Source of the DNA: an uncultured Gammaproteobacteria bacterium
GTDB taxonomy: Bacteria > Pseudomonadota > Gammaproteobacteria > Steroidobacterales > GCA-2729495
Length of the DNA: 22,039 nt
Assembly: GCA_937958785.1 (NCBI GenBank)
Contig: CALGMY010000201.1
Coordinates: 1 to 22,039, forward strand
Reading direction: 5' to 3'
The stretch's first letter is position 1. Each line of letters opens with the position of its first letter. Shown piece by piece: positions 7,659 to 16,707 of the stretch. The notes under the pieces were generated by a model. That model had not been told where the DNA came from, searched no databases, and saw nothing but the letters and a program-made list of their open reading frames with translations. Position numbers and translations under genes: made by a program.

Positions 7659-9154
7659 CCCCGGCAGCGGCCACCGACATGCAACTGGCAACACTGTTCA
7701 AGGGTCTCGTCGCCGACGCCCCTGCACTCGACGTCGCTGACCTGGCCCTCGACAGCCGTGCCGTGACCCGTGCCGGCCTTTTCCTCGCCTGTCCCGGCAC
7801 GCGCCAGCATGGCCTCGACTTCGTGTCCGACGCCCTGCGGGCGGGGGCGGGGGCGGTGGCCTGGGAACCGGGTCCCGGGCTGCGCGCGCCCGACCTGCCG
7901 CCCCACGTGCCGGGCCTGGCCGTGCCGGCGCTGCGGGAGCACCTCGGCGAACTCGCGAACCGCTTCTTCGCCCGCCCCTCCGAAGCAGTCCCCGTTACCG
8001 GCATCACCGGCACCAACGGCAAGACCACCACGGCCTGGCTGGTGATGCAGGCAATCGGCCGCCTGGGCGGCCGCGGCGGTTACCTCGGCACGCTCGGCCA
8101 CGGCATCGATGGCCGGGTCCGGGCCGCGAAACTCACGACGCCGGACTGCATCAGCGTCCACCGGCACCTGCGGGAACTTGCCGATGCCGGCGCGACCGCG
8201 GTCGCCGCCGAGATCTCGTCCCACGCGCTCGACCAGGACCGCGTGGCCGGCGTCCGTTTTCGCATCGTCGCCTTCACGAACCTCAGCCGGGACCACCTGG
8301 ACTACCACGCGGACCTCGCGGCCTACGGTGCCGCCAAGGCACGACTCTTCACCACAGGGGCCGACACCGCCGTCATCAACCTGGATGATCCCTTCGGGCG
8401 CGAGCTGGCGGGGCGACTCCCGGCCGGCACCCGCCTGCTCGGGGTCAGCCTGGCCGGGGTAGCCGGCGCCACGCTCGCCGCGAACCTTGCCGACACCGGT
8501 CCCGAGGGTCTCGTGCTGGAGCTTCGCGAGGGTGCCGGCAAGGCCCGGCTGGCCAGTCCGCTCTGGGGCCGGTTCAACGCGGAGAACCTGCTGCTCGCGG
8601 CGGGCATCCTCCGGGCTGGCGGGGCCTCGCTGGCTGACGTGGCCGCCGCGCTCGGCCAAGCCACGGCACCTCCTGGCCGCATGGAGCGGGTTCCGGGCCC
8701 GCCGGGCGCACCGGCCGTGCTCGTCGATTTCGCCCATACGCCCGACGCCCTCGCCCAGGCCCTCGCAGCCGTCCGCGAGCACTGCGCGGGCGAGGTCTGG
8801 TGCGTCTTCGGCTGCGGGGGCGACCGGGACCGGGGCAAGCGGGCGCCCATGGGTGCCGCCGCCGTGGCCGGCGCCGACCGGGTGATCGTCACCGACGACA
8901 ACCCGCGCCACGAGGACCCCCAGCAGATCATCGCGGACATCCTGGCGGGCGCGCCGGCCCTCGACCGGCTGCAGGTCGTGCCGGACCGGGCCGCAGCCAT
9001 CGCCCGGGCGATTCGCCTCGCACGGGCCGGCGATGCGGTCCTGATCGCCGGCAAGGGCCACGAGACGGTGCAGGTCAAGGGCAACCAGCATCGACCCTTC
9101 TCGGATGTGGCGGCGGCGCGGGCTGCGCTGCCGCTCCAGGGCGGGAGCGCATGA
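7655..9154 (+). CDS. murE: UDP-MurNAc-L-Ala-D-Glu: meso-diaminopimelate ligase MurE
   Basis: 499 residues (E. coli 495). The cytoplasmic ATP-dependent ligase adds the third residue of the stem peptide. The Mur-ligase P-loop is GITGTNGKTTT (116-126, Lys123). The carbamylated lysine motif is YGAAKARLF (Lys228). The nucleotide/substrate loop is GCGGDRDRGKRAPMG (387-401). DNPR at 415-418 is the signature of meso-diaminopimelate specificity, as opposed to lysine-adding enzymes, so the organism should have Gram-negative-type peptidoglycan. The ATG at 7655 overlaps the ftsI stop as ATGA; a second ATG at 7679 would drop eight residues and cannot be excluded. The 3' end overlaps murF as ATGA. Confidence 0.97.
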   Translation: MTPAAATDMQLATLFKGLVADAPALDVADLALDSRAVTRAGLFLACPGTRQHGLDFVSDALRAGAGAVAWEPGPGLRAPDLPPHVPGLAVPALREHLGELANRFFARPSEAVPVTGITGTNGKTTTAWLVMQAIGRLGGRGGYLGTLGHGIDGRVRAAKLTTPDCISVHRHLRELADAGATAVAAEISSHALDQDRVAGVRFRIVAFTNLSRDHLDYHADLAAYGAAKARLFTTGADTAVINLDDPFGRELAGRLPAGTRLLGVSLAGVAGATLAANLADTGPEGLVLELREGAGKARLASPLWGRFNAENLLLAAGILRAGGASLADVAAALGQATAPPGRMERVPGPPGAPAVLVDFAHTPDALAQALAAVREHCAGEVWCVFGCGGDRDRGKRAPMGAAAVAGADRVIVTDDNPRHEDPQQIIADILAGAPALDRLQVVPDRAAAIARAIRLARAGDAVLIAGKGHETVQVKGNQHRPFSDVAAARAALPLQGGSA

Positions 9155-10548
9155 CGATGGCGAACCTCGGCTGGGTTGCGGCGACGGCGGGGGGCCGGCT
9201 CGTCGGCGCCGACGTCGGCTTCGACTCGGTTAGCACCGACACCCGCAGCATCGAGCCGGGCCAGCTCTTCGTCGCGCTGCGCGGGGCGCGGCACGATGCG
9301 GCCGAGTTCGTTGCGGTGGCCGCCGGGCGCGGGGCCGCTGCCGCCGTGGTGGAGTCGCCCCAGCCCTTGCCGTTGCCCCAGGTCGTGGTGCCGGACGCCG
9401 GCCGCGCCCTGCAGGACGTGGCGGCGGCCTGGCGCCGGCGGTTCGACATCCCGGTCCTGGGGGTCACCGGGAGCAACGGCAAGACCACCCTCAAGGAAAT
9501 GATGAGCGCGATCATGCGCGCCCACGTCCGCCAGCCCGGGGACGATGGTGGCGTGCTCGCCACCTGGGGTAACCTGAACAACCATGTCGGCGTGCCGATC
9601 ACGCTGCTCTGGCTGCGGCCGGAGCACAAGGCGGCGGTGATCGAGATGGGCGCCAGTGCGAAGAAGGAGATCGCGCTCCTAACCCGCATCGCCCGGCCGA
9701 CGGTCGGCGTGATCACCAACGCGGGCCCGGCCCACCTGGGCGGCTTCGGCGGGACGGTGCGTGACGTGGCGGAGGCGAAGGGCGAGCTCTTCGCAGGCCT
9801 CGACCCGGGCACGGTTGCGGTCGTGAACCGGGATGATTCCTTCCACGATTACTGGCGGGCCCTGCGCGGGGATCTCCGGTACCGTTCCTTCGGCCTGGCC
9901 CCCGACGCGGAATTCCGGGCCGTCGAGATCGATGCGGCCAACGGCGACGGCCTGCGCTTCCGGCTGGTGTCCCCGGAGGGCGAGGCGGTGATCCGGCTCC
10001 CCATGGCCGGGGGCCACAACATCCAGAATGCCCTCGCTGCCGCCGCTGCGACCACGGCTGCCGGCGCGACGCTCGAGGCCGTGCGCCAGGGGCTGGCCGG
10101 GATGGCCAACGTGAAGGGCCGCCTGAGGGCAGAACCTGGCCCGGCCGGCTGCACCATCTACGACGACAGCTACAACGCCAACCCGGGCTCGGTGGCCGCG
10201 GCGATCCGGTTCCTCGCAGGCTTGGGCGGCCAGCGCTGGTTCGTGCTGGGCGACATGGGTGAACTCGGGCCAACCGAGATCGAGCTGCACCGGGAAGTCG
10301 GCCTGCTCGCGGCCCGGAGTGGCCTCGACCGCTTCTACGCCGTCGGCACGCTCTCCCGCCACGCCGCCGAAGCCTTCGGGCCTGGCGCCCACTGGGCCCC
10401 GGACGTCTTCGCCCTGGCCGGGGAGCTGCGGCCGGCGCTTGCTCCTGGCGTGAGTCTGCTGGTCAAGGGCTCCCGCTCCGCCGGCCTCGAGCGGCTCGTG
10501 AAGTTGCTGAACGGCGAACCGGTAGACCCACCCGGAGGGGCACACTGA
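9151..10548 (+). CDS. murF: UDP-MurNAc-tripeptide: D-Ala-D-Ala ligase MurF
   Basis: 465 residues (E. coli 452). It adds the D-Ala-D-Ala made by Ddl, finishing UDP-MurNAc-pentapeptide. The N-terminal domain has the usual STDTRSIEPGQLFVALRG (28-45). The P-loop is GVTGSNGKTTLKEM (104-117, Lys111). Later marks are the GHNIQNALAAAA segment and DDSYNANPGSVAAAI in the C-terminal domain. The ATG at 9151 overlaps the murE stop as ATGA and has GGGAG (9143-9147) just ahead; a second ATG two codons on is possible. The frame runs far upstream inside murE but that part is a shadow. The stop shares one base with the mraY ATG. Confidence 0.96.
   Translation: MTMANLGWVAATAGGRLVGADVGFDSVSTDTRSIEPGQLFVALRGARHDAAEFVAVAAGRGAAAAVVESPQPLPLPQVVVPDAGRALQDVAAAWRRRFDIPVLGVTGSNGKTTLKEMMSAIMRAHVRQPGDDGGVLATWGNLNNHVGVPITLLWLRPEHKAAVIEMGASAKKEIALLTRIARPTVGVITNAGPAHLGGFGGTVRDVAEAKGELFAGLDPGTVAVVNRDDSFHDYWRALRGDLRYRSFGLAPDAEFRAVEIDAANGDGLRFRLVSPEGEAVIRLPMAGGHNIQNALAAAAATTAAGATLEAVRQGLAGMANVKGRLRAEPGPAGCTIYDDSYNANPGSVAAAIRFLAGLGGQRWFVLGDMGELGPTEIELHREVGLLAARSGLDRFYAVGTLSRHAAEAFGPGAHWAPDVFALAGELRPALAPGVSLLVKGSRSAGLERLVKLLNGEPVDPPGGAH
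10534..10540 (+). promoter_or_regulatory. Strong ribosome binding site for mraY
   Basis: GGAGGGG (10534-10540) inside the 3' end of murF lies 7 bases before the mraY ATG. Together with the TGATG stop-start overlap it fixes the mraY start at 10548. Confidence 0.8.
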
Positions 10549-11630
10549 TGCTGCTGCTGCTGGCTGAGTACCTGCGGCCCCTGGTCTCCGGCTTCAACGT
10601 GCTGACCTATCTCACCCTGCGCGGCATCCTCGCGGCCCTCACGGCGCTCGCGATCTCCCTGCTGCTGGGCCCTGCGCTGATCCGGCGGCTGACCCAGCGG
10701 CAGATCGGCCAGACCGTGCGTGACGACGGTCCACAGACCCACCTGCAGAAGGCCGGGACGCCCACCATGGGCGGCACGCTGATCCTCCTCGCCATCGTGG
10801 TCAGCACGCTGCTGTGGGCGGACCTGCGCAGCCTGTTCGTCTGGATCGTGCTCGGCGTGACCGTGGCGTACGGCCTGCTTGGCTTCGCGGATGACTACCG
10901 CAAGCTGATCCTGCGCAACCCGAAGGGGTTGTCGGCCCGGGAGAAGCTGTTCTGGCAGTCCCTCGTGGCACTCGGGGTTGCCGTCATCCTCTTCCTCCGC
11001 GCCGACACCCCCCAGGCCACCGCGCTTCTCATCCCCTACCTCAAGGACGTGCTGATCCCCCTCGGCTGGCTGTTCATCCCCTTCGTATACGTGGTGATCG
11101 TCGGGTCCAGCAACGCCGTGAACCTGACCGACGGCCTCGACGGCCTCGCCATCATGCCAACGGTGCTGGTCGGCGGGGCCCTCGGCATCTTCGCCTGGGT
11201 CGCGGGCAATGCCATCTTCGCGTCCTACCTCGGCATTCCCTACGTCCCGGGTGCCGGCGAACTGCTGGTGTTCTGTGCCGCGCTGGCCGGCGCCGGGCTG
11301 GGCTTCCTGTGGTTCAACGCCTACCCGGCCCAGGTCTTCATGGGCGACATCGGCGCCCTGTCGCTGGGCGGGGCGCTCGGCGCCGTGGCTGTGATCGTCA
11401 AGCAGGAGATCGTGCTTCTGATCATGGGCGGCATCTTCGTCGCCGAGACCGTGTCGGTGATGATGCAGGTGGCGTCCTTCAAGATGACCGGCAAGCGCAT
11501 CTTCCGGATGGCGCCCTTGCACCACCACTTCGAGCTGAAGGGCTGGCCCGAGCCACGGGTCATCGTGCGTTTCTGGATCATCACCGTGATCCTCGTGCTG
11601 GTCGGCCTGTCGAGCCTCAAGATCCGATGA
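10548..11630 (+). CDS. mraY: Phospho-MurNAc-pentapeptide translocase MraY
   Basis: 360 residues, the same length as E. coli MraY, with about ten hydrophobic segments. It transfers phospho-MurNAc-pentapeptide to undecaprenyl phosphate, giving lipid I at the inner membrane. The conserved acidic residues fall at the E. coli positions: GFADDYRK with Asp115 and Asp116, and MGDIGALSLGG with Asp267. Other family marks are DDGPQTHLQKAGTPTMGG (59-76), SSNAVNLTDGLDGLA (187-201) and the histidine cluster MAPLHHHFELKGW (about 321-333). The ATG shares its A with the murF TGA; the strong ribosome site confirms it. The 3' end overlaps murD as ATGA. Confidence 0.98.
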   Translation: MLLLLAEYLRPLVSGFNVLTYLTLRGILAALTALAISLLLGPALIRRLTQRQIGQTVRDDGPQTHLQKAGTPTMGGTLILLAIVVSTLLWADLRSLFVWIVLGVTVAYGLLGFADDYRKLILRNPKGLSAREKLFWQSLVALGVAVILFLRADTPQATALLIPYLKDVLIPLGWLFIPFVYVVIVGSSNAVNLTDGLDGLAIMPTVLVGGALGIFAWVAGNAIFASYLGIPYVPGAGELLVFCAALAGAGLGFLWFNAYPAQVFMGDIGALSLGGALGAVAVIVKQEIVLLIMGGIFVAETVSVMMQVASFKMTGKRIFRMAPLHHHFELKGWPEPRVIVRFWIITVILVLVGLSSLKIR

Positions 11631-13018
11631 ACATGCCTGCACGCCGGGACAACAGCAGTGCTGCCGCCGGAACCACCCTGGTGCTCGGCATGGGTGGCAC
11701 CGGCGTGTCCTTTGCCCGGTACCTGGCGGCCCGCGGCGCCCGTGCCATGTTCGCCGACACCCGGGCCTTCCCCCCGGGGATGGCAGCCATCCGGGCAGCG
11801 ATGCCCGGGGCCGCGATCCTCGGCAACGGCGTGCCGGCCTCGCTCCCGGCAGGCGTCGACCGCGTGGTCGTTTCCCCCGGCGTCGACCTGCACCTGCCGG
11901 TGCTCGCGGAAGCCCGGCAGCGTGGCGTCCCGGTCCTGAGTGACATCGACCTGTTCGTCGCGGAAGCCACCGCCCCCATCACCGCGGTGACCGGCTCGAA
12001 CGGCAAGAGCACGGTCACCTCCATGGTGGGCGCCATGCTGGAGGCCGCCGGCGTGACTGCCGGCGTCGGCGGCAACCTCGGGACCCCGGCCCTCGAGCTG
12101 CTGGCGCCGGACGTCCGGCACTACGTCCTCGAGCTGTCCAGCTTCCAGCTGGAGCGCAGCGCCCCGGTGCCAACCGCCTCGGCGGTGGTACTGAACGTCA
12201 CGCCCGATCACCTGGACATCCACGGTGACATGGCTGCCTACACGGCCGCCAAGGCCCGGATCTATGCCCGGTGCCAGCTGGCCGTCGTGAACCGCGACCT
12301 GCCGGAACTCGCGGCGCTGGTTCCCGCCGGTACGCCCACCGTGGGTTTCGGCCTCGGGCCTCCGGTGTCCGGCGACTTCGGCATCCTCGAGGTCGCAGGC
12401 GGTCCCTGCCTGGCGCGGGGCACCGAGGCCCTGATGCCGGTCACCGAGCTGACCGTCACTGGCCGGCACAACGTGGCGAACGCCCTGGCGGCCCTGGCCC
12501 TCGCCTCGGTCGCAGGCGCCCGGCTGCACGACCTGCTGCCCGGGCTGCGAGCCTACCGCCCGTTACCCCACCGGATGGCGCTCGTCGCCCGCCGGGGTGG
12601 TGTCACCTGGATCGATGACTCGAAGGCAACCAACGTGGGAGCAGCAGTCACCAGCATCAACAGCGTCGACGGTCCGCTCGTGCTGATCGCCGGCGGCGAC
12701 GGCAAGGGCGCCAGCTTCGAGACCGTGGCGGCTGCCCTGCGGGGCCGGGACTGCGCGGCCGTGCTCCTAGGCCGGGACCGGGACCTCATCGCTGGCGCCC
12801 TCGCGGGCGTCTGCCCGGTGCACCGGGCCAACGACATGGCCGCGGCGGTACAGGCCGCCGCCGCCCTGGCGCGGCCCGGCTGGACCGTGCTCCTTGCCCC
12901 GGCCTGCAGCAGCCTCGACATGTTCCGGGACTACGCGCACCGGGGCGCCGCGTTCAGCGCCGCCATCACCGGGCTGGACGGCCCGGGACCCGCGGCGATC
13001 AGGGAGGGCAGGGCATGA
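11627..13018 (+). CDS. murD: UDP-MurNAc-L-alanine: D-glutamate ligase MurD
   Basis: 463 residues, about 25 longer than E. coli MurD; some of the extra length is a 15-residue N-terminal stretch before the Rossmann strand TTLVLGMGGTGVSFARYL (16-33). It adds D-Glu to UDP-MurNAc-L-Ala in the cytoplasm. The P-loop is VTGSNGKSTV (121-130, Lys127). Other marks are LELSSFQLE, NVTPDHLDIHG, GRHNVANALAALA, WIDDSKATN and, near the end, LAPACSSLDMFRDYAHRG, all typical of MurD. The ATG at 11627 overlaps the mraY stop as ATGA; an ATG two codons later (11633) is also possible. The 3' end overlaps ftsW as ATGA. Confidence 0.96.
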   Translation: MNMPARRDNSSAAAGTTLVLGMGGTGVSFARYLAARGARAMFADTRAFPPGMAAIRAAMPGAAILGNGVPASLPAGVDRVVVSPGVDLHLPVLAEARQRGVPVLSDIDLFVAEATAPITAVTGSNGKSTVTSMVGAMLEAAGVTAGVGGNLGTPALELLAPDVRHYVLELSSFQLERSAPVPTASAVVLNVTPDHLDIHGDMAAYTAAKARIYARCQLAVVNRDLPELAALVPAGTPTVGFGLGPPVSGDFGILEVAGGPCLARGTEALMPVTELTVTGRHNVANALAALALASVAGARLHDLLPGLRAYRPLPHRMALVARRGGVTWIDDSKATNVGAAVTSINSVDGPLVLIAGGDGKGASFETVAAALRGRDCAAVLLGRDRDLIAGALAGVCPVHRANDMAAAVQAAAALARPGWTVLLAPACSSLDMFRDYAHRGAAFSAAITGLDGPGPAAIREGRA

Positions 13019-14184
13019 GCGGCCGGCAAGCCGTCCTCCCGGGCCAGGACCGGCCGGACGTGCTCCTCCTTGGCGTCACCGCGGCGCTGCTCGCCATCGG
13101 CCTGCTGATGGTGACGTCGGCCTCCATCGCCCTCGGCGACCGGCAGCATGGCGACGCCTTCTACTTCCTCGAGCGCCAGGTGTTCGCGGCGGCCCTCGGC
13201 CTCGCCGCCGGCTGGGCGATGGTGAAGATCCCCACCGGGGTCTGGCAGCGCCTCGGCAGCTGGCTCGCGGCGGCAGGCATCGGGCTGCTCGTCCTGGTCC
13301 TCATCCCCGGCCTCGGGCACACGGCCAACGGCAGCACCCGGTGGCTCAGCATCGCGGGCATCAACATCGTGCAGGTCAGCGAGCCCGCCCGCCTGATGCT
13401 CCTCATGTACGTGGCGGACTACGCCGTGCGCCGCAACGACCAGCTGCGGGCCGGCTTCATGGGGATGCTGAACCCCCTCCTGATCGTCGGCGCCGCCGCC
13501 ATCCTGCTGCTCGCGCAGCCCGACTTCGGCTCGGCGGTCCTTCTCGTCGCCATGTCGTTCGCGGTGCTGTTCATCGCCGGGGCCCGGCTCCGCGATGTGC
13601 TGCTGGTGCTGACCCCGGTCGTGCTCGCGTTCGCCGCCCTCGCCAAGTTCTCGCCCTACCGGATGCGCCGGCTGATGGGCTTCTGGAATCCCTGGGCCGA
13701 TCCCTACGGCGACGGCTTCCAGCTGACCCAGTCCCTGATCGCGATCGGCACGGGGGAGTGGACCGGGCTCGGGCTGGGCGGCAGCGTGCAGAAGCTCTTC
13801 TACCTGCCGGAGGCCCACACCGACTTCATCTTCGCCGTGATCGCGGAGGAATTCGGGCTCGTCGGCAGCCTGGTGATGATCGCCCTCTATGCGGTGCTGA
13901 TCTGGCGAGCGTTTGCGATTGCCCGCGCCGCCGCCGCCCGGGAGGCCCTCTTCCCGGCCTTCGTCGCCTTCGGCCTCGGGACGTGGCTCGCGATCCAGGC
14001 CGTCATCAACCTGGGCGTCAACATGGGAGTGCTGCCCACCAAGGGGCTCACGCTGCCGCTCGTGAGCTATGGCCGCAGCTCGCTCATGGTGATCCTCGCA
14101 TCACTCGGCCTGCTGCTCCGGATCGACCTCGAGAACCGGGGGCTCGTGGGCCGGCGCCGGCCCAACGGGCGGGTCGCGCGATGA
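13015..14184 (+). CDS. ftsW: Septal peptidoglycan polymerase FtsW (SEDS glycosyltransferase)
   Basis: 389 residues with about ten membrane segments. SEDS proteins polymerise lipid II into glycan strands; FtsW does so at the septum with FtsI. The putative catalytic aspartate lies in EAHTDFIFAVIAEEFG (266-281, Asp270). TANGSTRWLSIAGINIVQVSEPA (about 103-125) is the conserved loop after the third helix. Near the end, PLVSYGRSSLM has Arg354 where I expect Gly in the common SYGGSS motif. The ATG at 13015 overlaps the murD stop as ATGA and has GGGAGGG (13002-13008) 6 bases ahead. The position between murD and murG supports FtsW over its paralogue RodA. The 3' end overlaps murG as ATGA. Confidence 0.96.
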   Translation: MSGRQAVLPGQDRPDVLLLGVTAALLAIGLLMVTSASIALGDRQHGDAFYFLERQVFAAALGLAAGWAMVKIPTGVWQRLGSWLAAAGIGLLVLVLIPGLGHTANGSTRWLSIAGINIVQVSEPARLMLLMYVADYAVRRNDQLRAGFMGMLNPLLIVGAAAILLLAQPDFGSAVLLVAMSFAVLFIAGARLRDVLLVLTPVVLAFAALAKFSPYRMRRLMGFWNPWADPYGDGFQLTQSLIAIGTGEWTGLGLGGSVQKLFYLPEAHTDFIFAVIAEEFGLVGSLVMIALYAVLIWRAFAIARAAAAREALFPAFVAFGLGTWLAIQAVINLGVNMGVLPTKGLTLPLVSYGRSSLMVILASLGLLLRIDLENRGLVGRRRPNGRVAR

Positions 14185-15287
14185 GCGGCGGCGCAGGCAA
14201 TGCCCCGGTGCTGATCATGGCGGGCGGCACCGGCGGCCACGTGTTCCCGGCGCTGGCGGTGGCCCGCGCCCTGCGGCAGCAGGACGAACCCGTGGTCTGG
14301 CTGGGCACGGACCGGGGCCTCGAGGCCCGGGTCGTGCCCGCCGACGGGTTTCCGCTCGAGAAGATCCGCGTGCAGGGCCTACGGGGCAAGGGTGTCGTGA
14401 GCTGGCTCCTCGCCCCGCTGCGGGTCCTCGTGGCCGTCGCCGATGCCATCCGGGTGGTTCGCCGCTGCCGCCCCAAGGTGGTCCTCGGCATGGGCGGCTA
14501 TACCGCGGGCCCGGGCGGGATCGCCGCCTGGCTGCTCCGCCGTCCCCTGGTGATCCACGAGCAGAACGCCGTGGCGGGACTCACCAACCGGCTTCTGGCT
14601 GGCTTTGCCCGGGAAGTGCTGCAGGCCTTCCCGGGCGCCTTTTCTGCCAGCATCACCGCGCGCGTGACGGGCAATCCCGTTCGCGCCGACATTGCCGCCC
14701 TGCCGCCGCCCGCGAGCCGCTTCGCCGGACGTCGCGGCCCCCTGCGCCTCCTGGTGCTCGGCGGCAGCCAGGGCGCCCGGGCCCTCAACGAGACCGTGGC
14801 CGGGGCGGTCGCCCTTCTGCCGCCGGAACTCCGGCCAGAGATCCGGCACCAGGCGGGGGAGTCGACCCGGCCCGTGGCCGAGGCCGCCTACCGGGCCGCC
14901 GGAGTCAACGCCCGGGTCGAGACCTTTATAGGTGACATGGCCGAGGCCTACGCCTGGGCCGACCTGGTGCTGGCCCGGTCCGGCGCCCTGACCGTTGCCG
15001 AGCTGGCGGCGGCCGGTGTCGGCGCCGTCCTGGTCCCTTTCCCCGCGGCCGTGGACGACCACCAGACCCGCAATGCCCGCTACCTGGTCGAGGCCGGCGC
15101 GGCGACCCTGCTGCCCCAGCCGGAACTGACGGCCGCGCGGCTGGCCGCCGAGCTGCGGGCCTGCCTCGACGACCGCAGTCTCGTGCTGGCCAGGGCCGAA
15201 CGCGCCCGGGCGCTGGCCCGGCCCGACGCCACCGGGACGATCGTCGCCAGCTGCCTCGCGGCTGCCGGGGGATCCCGCCATGCGTGA
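14181..15287 (+). CDS. murG: Lipid II synthase MurG (N-acetylglucosaminyltransferase)
   Basis: 368 residues (E. coli 355). This peripheral inner-membrane GT28 enzyme adds GlcNAc from UDP-GlcNAc to lipid I, giving lipid II. The first glycine-rich loop is AGGTGGHVFPALAVA (14-28) and the second G-loop is LGGSQGARALNE. The donor-binding segment LARSGALTVAELAAAG and the PFPAAVDDHQTRNARYL stretch match MurG of Pseudomonas type. The ATG at 14181 overlaps the ftsW stop as ATGA. The frame extends far upstream across ftsW and murD, but that part is a shadow. The 3' end overlaps murC by 8 bases (ATGCGTGA). Confidence 0.97.
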   Translation: MSGGAGNAPVLIMAGGTGGHVFPALAVARALRQQDEPVVWLGTDRGLEARVVPADGFPLEKIRVQGLRGKGVVSWLLAPLRVLVAVADAIRVVRRCRPKVVLGMGGYTAGPGGIAAWLLRRPLVIHEQNAVAGLTNRLLAGFAREVLQAFPGAFSASITARVTGNPVRADIAALPPPASRFAGRRGPLRLLVLGGSQGARALNETVAGAVALLPPELRPEIRHQAGESTRPVAEAAYRAAGVNARVETFIGDMAEAYAWADLVLARSGALTVAELAAAGVGAVLVPFPAAVDDHQTRNARYLVEAGAATLLPQPELTAARLAAELRACLDDRSLVLARAERARALARPDATGTIVASCLAAAGGSRHA

Positions 15288-16707
15288 CCGGATGCGCCGG
15301 ATCAACCGCATCCACCTGGTCGGCATCGGCGGGGTTGGCATGGGCGGCATCGCCGAGGTCCTGCTGAACCTGGGCTACGCGGTGCAGGGTTCCGACCAGA
15401 AGGAGTCCGCCGTCACCCGCCGGCTCACCCGGCTCGGTGCGCTGGTGCACATCGGCCACCAGGCTGGGAATGTGGGCACGGCCGATGTCGTCGTCGTCTC
15501 GAGCGCCGTCGCCGAGGACAACCCGGAGGTGCTGGCGGCCCGGGCCGCCCGCAAGCCCGTGGTGCAGCGGGCCGAGATGCTCGCCGAGCTGATGCGTTTC
15601 CGCCACGCCATAGCCGTGGCCGGCAGCCACGGCAAGACCACCACCACCAGCCTGATCGCCAGCGTGCTGGCCGAGGCCGGGCAGGACCCGACGTTCGTGA
15701 TCGGCGGCCGGCTGAAGAGCGCCGACTCGAACGGCCGGCTCGGCGCCGGGCGCTACCTGGTGGCGGAGGCCGACGAGAGCGACGCGTCCTTCATCCACCT
15801 GCAGCCCATGGTCGCGGTGGTGACGAACATCGACAACGACCACCTGGCCACCTACGGGGGCGACGTGGAGCGGCTGCGCCACACCTTCGTGGAATTCCTG
15901 CACAACCTCCCGTTCTACGGCCTGGCGGTGGTGTGCCTGGACGACCCGGGCGTGCGGGCGATCCTGCCCCACCTGCACCGGGCGACCCTGAGCTACGGGT
16001 TCGACCCGGAGGCCGACGTGCGGGCCCTGGACTGGGTGCGGGACGGACTGAAGTCCCGCTTTACCGTCGTCCGGCCGGGGGCGCCGCCGCTGCCCGTGGT
16101 CCTCAACCTGCCGGGACGCCACAACGTGCTGAACGCCCTGGCGGCCGTGGCCGTGGCGAGCGACCTCGAGCTCTCCGACACGGCCTGCCAGCAGGCCCTG
16201 GCGAGCTTCGAGGGTGTCGACCGGCGCCTGCAGCTGCTCGGGGACATCACCCTCGGTGGCAAGCGGGTGGCTCTCGTGGACGACTACGGGCACCACCCCA
16301 CCGAGATTGCCGCCACCATCGAGGCCGTGCGCCAGGCCTGGCCGGGCCGTCGGGTCGTGGTGGCCTTCCAGCCCCATCGCTATACCCGCACCCGGGACCT
16401 GCTGGACGACTTCGCCGAGGTGCTGTCGGCGGCCGACCGGCTGCTGGTGACCGAGATCTATGCCGCCGGGGAGCTGCCCATCGCTGGTGCCGACGGGCGC
16501 GCCATCTGCCGGGCAATCCGCAGCCGCGGGCAGGTGGAGCCGGTCTTCGTCCCGCAGATGGAGGAACTGACCGGCCTCCTGGCCGGCGTCGTCGAGACCG
16601 ACGACGTACTCCTGACCCTCGGTGCCGGCAGCATCGGCGCCGCCGCGCTCGCGCTTCGCGATGCCCATGGCGAGGTGAAGACCGACCGGACCGGAGCACC
16701 GGCGTGA
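15280..16707 (+). CDS. murC: UDP-N-acetylmuramate: L-alanine ligase MurC
   Basis: 475 residues (E. coli 491). It adds the first stem-peptide residue, L-Ala, in the cytoplasm. The N-terminal domain has IHLVGIGGVGMGGIAEVL (11-28). The P-loop is AVAGSHGKTTTTSL (112-125, Lys119). EADESDASF, TNIDNDHL, GRHNVLNALAA and VDDYGHHPTEIAATI are all MurC marks, and the C-terminal domain has QPHRYTRTRDLLDDF. The ATG at 15280 lies inside the murG end with an 8-base overlap; an ATG at 15292 (residue 5) is an alternative. The stop overlaps the murB start. Confidence 0.97.
   Translation: MRDRMRRINRIHLVGIGGVGMGGIAEVLLNLGYAVQGSDQKESAVTRRLTRLGALVHIGHQAGNVGTADVVVVSSAVAEDNPEVLAARAARKPVVQRAEMLAELMRFRHAIAVAGSHGKTTTTSLIASVLAEAGQDPTFVIGGRLKSADSNGRLGAGRYLVAEADESDASFIHLQPMVAVVTNIDNDHLATYGGDVERLRHTFVEFLHNLPFYGLAVVCLDDPGVRAILPHLHRATLSYGFDPEADVRALDWVRDGLKSRFTVVRPGAPPLPVVLNLPGRHNVLNALAAVAVASDLELSDTACQQALASFEGVDRRLQLLGDITLGGKRVALVDDYGHHPTEIAATIEAVRQAWPGRRVVVAFQPHRYTRTRDLLDDFAEVLSAADRLLVTEIYAAGELPIAGADGRAICRAIRSRGQVEPVFVPQMEELTGLLAGVVETDDVLLTLGAGSIGAAALALRDAHGEVKTDRTGAPA

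Noticed and set aside
6279..7694. 471-residue minus-strand frame opposite ftsI
   Set aside because: Antisense shadow of an intact FtsI with all catalytic motifs; no domain in the translation.
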